Source: Streptomyces pinistramenti
GTDB taxonomy: Bacteria; Actinomycetota; Actinomycetes; Streptomycetales; Streptomycetaceae
NCBI RefSeq assembly: GCF_020564935.1
Contig: NZ_JAJCXB010000009.1
Coordinates: forward strand, 1 to 64,000
Direction: 5' to 3'
Length of the DNA stretch: 64,000 nt
The stretch's first letter is position 1, and every line of letters starts with the position of its first letter. The notes under the pieces are model-generated. The model ran no database searches. It was not told the DNA's origin and saw only the letters and a program-made list of their open reading frames with translations. A program made the position numbers and the translations under genes. This document shows, in pieces, positions 55,503-64,000 of the stretch.

Positions 55503-56828
55503 ATGGAGTCCGAGGGGGAGCCGGCACTCAGGGCACCCGAGGCGGCGGGGGCCGCGGAGGCGATGCCGCCGGCGGCCGGGCCGCAACGGCTGGGCCGCGG
55601 CACGCTGCTGCTGATGTCGGTCGCCACCGGCCTGTCCGTCGCAGGGAACTACTTCGCCCAGCCGCTGCTCGACGTCATCGGGCACGATCTGCGGCTGTCC
55701 GCCTCGGCATCCGCGCTGGTGGTGACCGTCGCCCAGATCGGCTACGGCCTCGGGCTGCTGCTGCTCGTGCCGCTCGGTGATCTGCTGGAGCGGCGCCGGC
55801 TCGCGGTGACGCTGTGTGTGGCGACGGCGCTGTTCCTGACCGTCACGGCGAGCGCGCCGAACGCCGCGCTGCTGCTGACCGGCACCGCGCTGACCGGCCT
55901 GGCGTCGGTCGCCGCACAGGTGGTGGTGCCGTACGCGGCGACCCTGTCGGCTCCGGAGGAGCGCGGCCGGACGGTCGGCACGGTCATGACCGGACTGCTG
56001 CTGGGCATCCTGCTGGCCCGCACGGCGGCGGGGCTGCTGGCCGATCTGGGCGGCTGGCGCACCGTGTACTGGGTGAACGCCGTGCTGATGCTGCTGATGG
56101 CGGTGCTGCTGCGGCTGCGGCTGCCCGTCCTGCACACCACGGCGGGGCTGCGCTATCCGGCGCTGCTGCGCTCGACGCTGGCGCTGTTCGGGCAGCAGCC
56201 GGTGCTGCGGTGGCGGGCGGCGCTCGGCGCGCTGGCGTTCGGGACGTTCAGCGTGCTGTGGACGGCGCTGGCCTTCTTGATGTCCGGGCCTTCCTACGGC
56301 TGGTCGGAGTCGGCGATCGGACTGCTGGGGCTGGTGGGCGCGGCCGGTTCGCTGTCCGCTTCGGCGGCCGGACGGCTCGCGGACCGCGGCCTGGTGCACC
56401 GGGTGACCGGCGCGGGGGCGGTGCTGCTGCTGGGGTCCTGGGGGCTGCTGGCGGCCGGCGGCGCGGGCGGTGCCTGGGCGCTGGTGGCCCTGCTGGCTGG
56501 GGTGATCGTGCTGGACCTGGCGGTGCAGGCGGTGCACATCAGCAACCAGAACCTCGTCTACGCGGTCAGCCCCGAGGCCCGCAACCGCCTCAACTCGGCC
56601 TATATGACCGTCTACTTCGTCGGCGGGGCGGTCGGCTCCGCGCTCACCTCCGCGGTCTGGAGCGCGGCCGGGTGGCCCGGGGTGTGCGCGGTGGGCGCCG
56701 CGCTGTCGGCGGCGCTGGTCGCGGTGTGGTGCGCGGAGCGGCTGAGCAGCAGGCCCCGGGGCGGCGACGGAACGCGCACCGGGGCCGTGGCGGACTCCCC
56801 TGCGGCCGCCCCTTCGGTCACTCCGTGA
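55503..56828 (+). CDS. MFS transporter
   Basis: A 441-aa major-facilitator protein with 12 helices, of the drug-exporter kind. Helix 1 contains SVATGLSVAGNYFAQPLLDVIG; the loop 2-3 motif is LGDLLERRRL; RTVGTVMTGLLLGILLARTAAG lies in helix 5. AGGAGG stands before the ATG. The last 11 bases overlap the convergent mazG gene. Confidence 0.88.
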   Translation: MESEGEPALRAPEAAGAAEAMPPAAGPQRLGRGTLLLMSVATGLSVAGNYFAQPLLDVIGHDLRLSASASALVVTVAQIGYGLGLLLLVPLGDLLERRRLAVTLCVATALFLTVTASAPNAALLLTGTALTGLASVAAQVVVPYAATLSAPEERGRTVGTVMTGLLLGILLARTAAGLLADLGGWRTVYWVNAVLMLLMAVLLRLRLPVLHTTAGLRYPALLRSTLALFGQQPVLRWRAALGALAFGTFSVLWTALAFLMSGPSYGWSESAIGLLGLVGAAGSLSASAAGRLADRGLVHRVTGAGAVLLLGSWGLLAAGGAGGAWALVALLAGVIVLDLAVQAVHISNQNLVYAVSPEARNRLNSAYMTVYFVGGAVGSALTSAVWSAAGWPGVCAVGAALSAALVAVWCAERLSSRPRGGDGTRTGAVADSPAAAPSVTP

Positions 56829-57858
56829 CGGTGTCCGGCTCCGCTCCCGGGGCATCCCGCTCGGCGGCCAGTACGGCGTCGCGGTCGGCGCGGGCCGCGG
56901 CCCGCAGCGCCGCTTCCGGATCCACTCCGTCCGCCTCGGCCTTGATGGCCATCGCCAGCAGGGCGTACCCGACGCCCTGGCCCTCGGGCGGTATGACGTC
57001 GAGCCCCGCCGTCCGCACCCGGGACGCGAGCTTCGCCGCCAGCGCCAGGCCGGGCTGGGCCACCGGAATGCCCTCGGTCACCGAATCCCGCTGCTTCTCC
57101 TCGGCCTTCCTCCGCAGCCAGTGGACCTTGACGTCCTCGGGGGTCTCGGCGCTTTCGTCGCCGAAGACGTGCGGGTGGCGGTGGATGAGCTTGTCGACGA
57201 TCGTGCCCGCGACGTCGTCGACGGAGAACGGCGCGTCGGGGTCGTCCTGGGCGATCCGGGCGTGGAAGACGACCTGGAGCAGGACGTCGCCCAGCTCTTC
57301 GCGCAGCGCCTCGCGGTCGCCTTCCTCGATGGCCTCGACGAGTTCGTACGCCTCCTCCAGGCCGTACTTGGCGAGGTCTTCGTGGGTGCGGATGCCGCTC
57401 CAGGGGCAGGCGGTGCGGATCCGGTCCATGACCTGGACGAGATCCAGCAGCCGGGCGCCCGGCAGGTCGTAGGAGCCGGGCAGCAGCTCCAGGTCGGGCA
57501 TGGTCTCGCGGCCCGACCCGGCGAGCCTGGCCAGCCCGTCGGTCAGCGCGCTCTCGCCGTCGGCGGAGGTGAGGACGACGACGGTGCGGTCCGCGGCGAC
57601 GCAGTGGTCGACCAGCTCGCGGGCGGTGGGTACGGCGGCGTCGACGGTGATGCCGGCCTCGCGGAGGTAGGGCAGCTGCGGGTGGCCGGCGTCGGCGCAC
57701 AGCACCGCGTCGGCGGCGCGCAGCGTCTGCCAGGCGTTCCAGGACAGCAGGCCGGGGGCGACGCGGTGGCTGGTGGTGAGCAGGACGAGGCGTCCGGTGC
57801 CGCCGCTCTCGGGGCGGGCTTCGGCGCCGGCGTCGGCGAAGGAGGCGTCAGCGTTCAC
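56818..57858 (-). CDS. mazG: Nucleoside triphosphate pyrophosphohydrolase
   Basis: A 346-aa protein. The N-terminal 120 residues look like a degenerate tetrapyrrole-methylase-type domain (RLVLLTTSHRVAPGLLSWNAWQTL). The MazG domain follows: ACPWSGIRTHEDLAKYGLEEAYELVEAIEEGD, then LREELGDVLLQVVFHARIA with the Mg-binding ExxED-like set and VDKLIHRHPHVFGD. It removes non-canonical NTPs or lowers ppGpp-related pools. GTG start with a site too close to judge. Confidence 0.9.
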   Translation of the reverse strand: MNADASFADAGAEARPESGGTGRLVLLTTSHRVAPGLLSWNAWQTLRAADAVLCADAGHPQLPYLREAGITVDAAVPTARELVDHCVAADRTVVVLTSADGESALTDGLARLAGSGRETMPDLELLPGSYDLPGARLLDLVQVMDRIRTACPWSGIRTHEDLAKYGLEEAYELVEAIEEGDREALREELGDVLLQVVFHARIAQDDPDAPFSVDDVAGTIVDKLIHRHPHVFGDESAETPEDVKVHWLRRKAEEKQRDSVTEGIPVAQPGLALAAKLASRVRTAGLDVIPPEGQGVGYALLAMAIKAEADGVDPEAALRAAARADRDAVLAAERDAPGAEPDTVTE

Positions 57859-57944
57859 CCCTCGAACGTAGCGCACCCCACCGACAACGCCCCGGGCCGC
57901 CCGCGCCCGCGGGGAACGCCCCGCAGGCACGGGAAGGCGCCGCC

Positions 57945-58586
57945 CTACGCCTGCTGCTTGGTGGCCGGGGCCTTGGTGATCCAGGGGTCCTTGGCCTGGC
58001 CGAGAATGACCTGCTTGTCGTTCCACTTTCCGAAGCGCGGGTTGACGTCGATGCCCATCGCGCGGGAGGTCGTGGCGAGCGCGTCGGCGAGCTTCTGCTG
58101 GCCCTGGGGGCTGCCGCGGTCCGCGCCGATCTTCTTGGCGAGGCCGTCCAGGAGCAGCTGGTTGCGGACGGTCGCGTCGATCGCGTCCGGGGCGATGCCC
58201 TGCTGGAGCCACATCGCCCGCAGCCGCGCGGCGCCGCCCGCACGTTCCTCGGCCGCCGACCGCCACTTCTGCACGTCGTCGCGGTCGACCGTGACCCCCG
58301 CCTTCCTGGCGCCGCGCTCCAGGACCCGGTCGAAGATCATGCCGTTGAGGGTGGCCAGGCTGAGCCGGCCGGTGCTCGCGACGAGTTCGGCGCCCTGCGG
58401 GGACCTGCCCTGGGCCTCCCGTACGTCCTTCACCTTCGCCTGGAGCTGGGAGACGGTGATCCGCTTGCCGTCGACGATGGCGGCGGCACCGGGGTGCGCT
58501 TCGCTGCCGCAGGCGGTCAGCAGCGGGACCGCGGCGAGCAGACCTGCGGTGAGGGATACGGAGAGCGCTGTCCTACGGCGGAACAC
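57945..58586 (-). CDS. SurA N-terminal-domain lipoprotein
   Basis: A 213-aa lipoprotein. Lipobox LLTAC (Cys about residue 26), then a SurA-like N-terminal chaperone region (AAAIVDGKRITVSQLQAKV, LATLNGMIFDRVLERGARKAGVTVDRDDVQKW). No rotamase domain follows. The GTG at 58586 with GGGAGG is preferred over an in-frame TTG 15 bases upstream. It lies next to mazG as in other Streptomyces. Confidence 0.87.
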   Translation of the reverse strand: MFRRRTALSVSLTAGLLAAVPLLTACGSEAHPGAAAIVDGKRITVSQLQAKVKDVREAQGRSPQGAELVASTGRLSLATLNGMIFDRVLERGARKAGVTVDRDDVQKWRSAAEERAGGAARLRAMWLQQGIAPDAIDATVRNQLLLDGLAKKIGADRGSPQGQQKLADALATTSRAMGIDVNPRFGKWNDKQVILGQAKDPWITKAPATKQQA

Positions 58587-58831
58587 TTGGCCTCCCGGCA
58601 AAGATCGTGAACGAGGCGGCGCGGGGCGTGCGCCCGTGCGGTGGCGGTCGAAAGGGGCGTCCCGGCGGTTGCCGGGACGGTCGGCTCATCGATCTGGCGT
58701 TGATCGATGGTAAGGAGTCCCCGTGGTCCAGGCCACTGTTTGGCCAACGATTGCCCGTGAATTTGGGTGCGCACCGTGCCCGCAACGACCGTGCCGGACC
58801 GCCGAGTTCCGCTCCGCCCGCCCCGCCGCCG

Positions 58832-59581
58832 CTACTTGGCGGAGAACCGCGCCGGCGCCTCCGTAGGACTGCCGCCGCCCGGCAGCTTCTCCTGGGGGCA
58901 GGTGTCCAGCACCTTCCGCATCGCGTCCCGCTCGCCCTGCGTGACCCACAGGCCGTACTTCTTCTTCACCGCCACCTGGTGCGCCACGTACGTGCAGCGG
59001 TACCCCTTGTACGCGGGCAGCCAGGTCGCCGCGTCGCCGTCGCTCTTCTGCCGGTTCGCCGATGCGTCCACCGCGATGAGGTTCAGCGGGTCGTTGGCCA
59101 GCGCGATGCGCTTGCGCGCGGGCCACTTCGCGGCGCCCTTCTGCCAGGCGTCGGACAGCGCCACCACGTGGTCGATGTCGACCTTGCTGCTGCCGCGCCG
59201 GTAGCGCACGCTCTCGCCCGTGTACGGGTCCTTCTCCAGCGTCCCGGCGACGACGACGCAGTCCCCGCCGCGGAACGAGGGCGCGCGCAGGTCCCGCTTG
59301 AGTATGTCGTCGCGGGTGCCGCAGCCGTTGCCGTCGGTGTCGGCCCAGGCGCTGCCGAACCGGTTCCTGGCGTAACCGGTCTTCGGCGCGCGGCCCTTGA
59401 CGGGGAGCGACGCCACGGCGGCCAGGGCACTGCCCGGCTGCGCGGTGGCGGACCCGTCCCCCTTGGCGTCCTTTCCGCTCCCGTCGGGCGAACAGCCGGT
59501 GAGGGCGAGCAGCGCGGCCAGGGCGGCGGCCGTGGTCGCGGTGAGGGTGGCGGGGCGGGCGGGGAGCGCGGTAGGTATCAA
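58832..59581 (-). CDS. Secreted HNH nuclease-like lipoprotein (DUF1524 type)
   Basis: About 249 aa. The export signal ends in LALTGC, a lipobox. The nuclease core reads RGSSKVDIDHVVALSDAWQKGA and LANDPLNLIAVDASANRQKSDGDAATWLP, the His-Asn-His-like motif of the DUF1524 family. CGTRDDILKRDL and GLWVTQGERDAMRKVLDTC supply Cys that may pair. The start is unclear: no ATG or GTG fits, and TTG at 59581 is used. Confidence 0.82.
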   Translation of the reverse strand: MIPTALPARPATLTATTAAALAALLALTGCSPDGSGKDAKGDGSATAQPGSALAAVASLPVKGRAPKTGYARNRFGSAWADTDGNGCGTRDDILKRDLRAPSFRGGDCVVVAGTLEKDPYTGESVRYRRGSSKVDIDHVVALSDAWQKGAAKWPARKRIALANDPLNLIAVDASANRQKSDGDAATWLPAYKGYRCTYVAHQVAVKKKYGLWVTQGERDAMRKVLDTCPQEKLPGGGSPTEAPARFSAK

Positions 59582-59764
59582 GTCGGTTGTCCCATCCGGT
59601 TGCTGAGGTCGCGGGCGCGGCCGCGGCGCCGGGCGGACGGGTGTCAGCCGGGCCGGTGGCCGGTCCCGGCGGAGGAGCGTACGCGCGGACTGATGCGCGT
59701 GCGCCGGGGCCGTCCTGTTCGACGGCTTCGAGTATCTTTCCGGAAGTTGAGAGTGAGGACCCTC

Positions 59765-61285
59765 ATGGAAACGGCCGCAGCAACGGCGAGGGGGGACGCG
59801 GCACCCGCCACCGGAACCGCAGCCTCCGGCGGCCCGGCGCCCGCCCGCCCCCCGAGGCAGCGCGCCGCCCCGCAGGACAGCGGTCCGGTACGGCGCACCG
59901 CGCACCGGCTCGGGGAGCGCACGGCGGCCCTGCGCGCGCCCCGTCTCGACCCGTACTGGACGGCCGCGCTCCTCTTCGTCGCGTACGCCGTGATCTCCCT
60001 GTGCCGCTACCGCACGATGACCACGGCCTCCTGGGATCTGGGGATCTTCGAGCAGGCCGTCCGCGGCTACGCCCACCTCCGGGCGCCGATAGTCGACCTG
60101 AAGGGTCCTGGCAGCAACATCCTCGGCGACCACTTCAGCCCGGTCCTGATCGTGCTCGCCCCCTTCTACCGCCTCTTCCCGTCGGCGATGACGCTGCTGA
60201 CCGCGCAGGCCGCGCTGTTCGCGCTGTCGGCGCTGCCGGTCACCCGGGCCGCCGCCCGCCACCTCGGCCGCGGCCGCGGCCTGGCCATCGGCGTCGCCTA
60301 CGGACTGTCCTGGGGCATGCAGAAGGCCGTCGACTTCGACTTCCACGAGATCGCCTTCGCGCTGCCGCTGATCGCGTTCGCCCTCGAAGCGGTGCTGCGC
60401 GGCCGCTGGACGGCCGCGGTGTGCTGGGCCGCGCCGCTGGTGCTGGTCAAGGAGGACCTGGGGGTCACCGCGGCCGTCATCGGGGCGCTGGTGCTGATCC
60501 GCTCGCGCCGCGCGGTGCCGCTCGCCGTCGCCCTGGTCGCCTTCGGCGTCACCGCGACCGCCGTCACCCTCGGCGTGATCATCCCCGGCTTCAACGGCGC
60601 GGGCTCGTACGACTACTGGACGAAGCTCAGCGGTGACGGCGCGGGCGGCCCGGTCATTCCCGTCGACACCGCCGTCCGCACCCTGCTGTGGATCGTGCTG
60701 CCCACCACAGGACTGCTCGCGCTGCGCTCCCCGCTGCTGCTGGTCGCGCTGCCCACCATCGGCTGGCGGTTCCTCTCCCACGAGCCGCACTACTGGAGCA
60801 TCGACTGGCACTACAGCGCCGTCCTGATGCCGGTGGTCTTCCTCGCCCTCGTCGACGCCCTGCCGCGGGCCCGCCGCGCCGCCCGCCCGTGGCTGCGGTC
60901 CTACGCCCTGCACCTGCCGGCCGCCGTACTGGCCGCGGCGCTCGCGCTGACCTGCGCCCTCCCGCTGTCCCGGCTCACCGAGGCGGCCACCTACCAGGTG
61001 CCGCCGGGCGTCACCGCCGCCGAGCGCCTGCTGGACACGATCCCGGACGGCGCGACGGTCGAGGCCGACATCCAGCCGCTGAGCCATCTCACCGGCCGCA
61101 CCCGCGTCTTCTGGATCGGCGACACCCGCGGCATCTCCCCCGACTACATCGCCGTCCAGCTCCACGACGGCCGCACCCCACAACAGGCACTCGCCGACGC
61201 CGCCCACCGCCACCCCGGCTCCACCTACGTCCCGGCAGGCCATGCCGCGGACCTGGCGGTATTCCACCGGACGTCGGCCCGCTGA
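59765..61285 (+). CDS. DUF2079 membrane protein
   Basis: A 506-aa protein with about 10 helices after a disordered 55-residue lead. CRYRTMTTASWDLGIFEQAV, ILGDHFSPVLIVLAPFYRLFP, FHEIAFALPLIAFAL and LVLVKEDLGVTAAVIG are characteristic DUF2079 blocks, and the C-terminal 100 residues are outside. The layout resembles GT-C glycosyltransferases, so transfer of a lipid-linked sugar is possible. A GAGG lies before the ATG. Confidence 0.85.
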   Translation: METAAATARGDAAPATGTAASGGPAPARPPRQRAAPQDSGPVRRTAHRLGERTAALRAPRLDPYWTAALLFVAYAVISLCRYRTMTTASWDLGIFEQAVRGYAHLRAPIVDLKGPGSNILGDHFSPVLIVLAPFYRLFPSAMTLLTAQAALFALSALPVTRAAARHLGRGRGLAIGVAYGLSWGMQKAVDFDFHEIAFALPLIAFALEAVLRGRWTAAVCWAAPLVLVKEDLGVTAAVIGALVLIRSRRAVPLAVALVAFGVTATAVTLGVIIPGFNGAGSYDYWTKLSGDGAGGPVIPVDTAVRTLLWIVLPTTGLLALRSPLLLVALPTIGWRFLSHEPHYWSIDWHYSAVLMPVVFLALVDALPRARRAARPWLRSYALHLPAAVLAAALALTCALPLSRLTEAATYQVPPGVTAAERLLDTIPDGATVEADIQPLSHLTGRTRVFWIGDTRGISPDYIAVQLHDGRTPQQALADAAHRHPGSTYVPAGHAADLAVFHRTSAR

Positions 61286-61958
61286 GGGGCCTACGGCGGC
61301 GCGATGGCCATCGACGTGATCGTTCTCAACGGCGGCTCAGGCTCCGGCACTTCCACGCTCGCCCGCGCCTTGCAGGACGTACTGCCCGGGCCCTGGCCTG
61401 CTTTCGGCGTCGACGCCTTCATCGAGGCGCTGCCGCCTGCCCTGCCGGACGCACCGGACGGACTGGTCCTCGGCCCCGACGGCGGGGTGTCCGTCGGCCC
61501 GGCCTTCCGGGCGCTGGAGGCTGACCGGCGGCGTGGCATCGCGGCGATTGCGCGGGCCGGGAGCGGGGTGATCCTCGACGAGGTGTTCCTCGACGGCGGG
61601 GGCAGCCAGGGCCGGTGGCGGGCGGCGCTGGACGGGCTGTCCGTGCTGTGGGGCGGCGTGCACTGCGCCCCGGCCACCGCCGCCGCCCGCGAGCGGGCCC
61701 GTGAGGACCGGGTGACGGGGATGGCGAAGTCCCAGGCCACGCGGGTCCACCGCGGCAGGGACCACGGCCTGGAGGTCGACACCACACACACCGACCCCCT
61801 GGAGTGCGCCCGCCGGATCGCGGCCCACCCGGCCGGACGGACGCGGCCCACGACGGCCCGCTGGGGCGTGTCCGGCCGGGAGCGTCCCTACGCATCGGCA
61901 CGGCCGCTCACGAAGAGGGAAAGGGCCGTGGCGCACCCTCTGCCGACGGTCCCGTCCC

Positions 61959-64000
<2,042 letters not shown>

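Overview
The window is chromosomal DNA of a Streptomyces or a very close relative. GC is very high with strong third-position bias, GTG starts and ATGA/GTGA overlaps are common, and there are a SigB/SigF-type sigma factor with partner-switching regulators, Rpf/LysM cell-wall proteins and, decisively, a tRNA-Leu with anticodon UAA (bldA). From memory, the conserved genes follow the order of the S. coelicolor sigI-hut-eno-mfd region; I could not align them here.

Layout. 59-1784: a surface pair, an LPXTG-type anchored protein and a DUF916-like secreted protein. 2026-4273: anti-sigma factor, STAS antagonist and sigma factor (sigI-like). 4397-9964: histidine utilisation operon hutU - M20 amidohydrolase - hutF - hutI, translationally coupled. 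10144-11138: a membrane protein and winged-helix regulator behind a perfect 18-bp inverted repeat. 11242-14748: a DapDC-like PLP enzyme, a membrane protein and an RpiR-type regulator. 14858-20947: an accessory metabolic island with a histidine-ammonia-lyase homologue that lacks the Ala-Ser-Gly triad, a LacI regulator with paired operators, an amidohydrolase, a cysteine dioxygenase and an NCS1 permease. 21018-28940: housekeeping and conserved genes (CBS-domain cystathionine beta-synthase, GDSL hydrolase, thiolase, Bax-inhibitor-1 protein).

29105-38397 holds what looks like an undescribed small biosynthetic gene cluster. A divergent LysR regulator with two TTA codons faces an operon whose first genes are an AurF-like di-iron oxygenase, a stand-alone class II synthetase-like amino acid:[carrier protein] ligase, its own AcpS-type phosphopantetheinyl transferase, a 79-aa carrier protein, a MaoC hydratase and an LCM-type methyltransferase. 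A catalase, a metallo-beta-lactamase-fold hydrolase and a CynX-type MFS exporter follow on the same strand before a strong terminator. The likely logic is: charge an amino acid on a carrier protein, N-oxygenate or hydroxylate it, tailor it, methylate it and export it. bldA itself, needed to read the TTA codons of the regulator, lies less than 1 kb beyond the regulator.

39745-64000 is again mostly core: MacB-type ABC transporter, cyclopropane-fatty-acid-synthase-like methyltransferase, NDH-2, Ppx/GppA, DUF501, FtsB/DivIC-like protein, enolase, two Rpf-domain LysM proteins (the first behind a ydaO-type c-di-AMP riboswitch), P450, LysR/MFS divergent pair, MazG, SurA-N lipoprotein, HNH nuclease, DUF2079 membrane protein, a chloramphenicol-phosphotransferase-like kinase and the 3' two thirds or so of mfd, cut by the window end. 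Bases 1-58 hold no recognisable gene.
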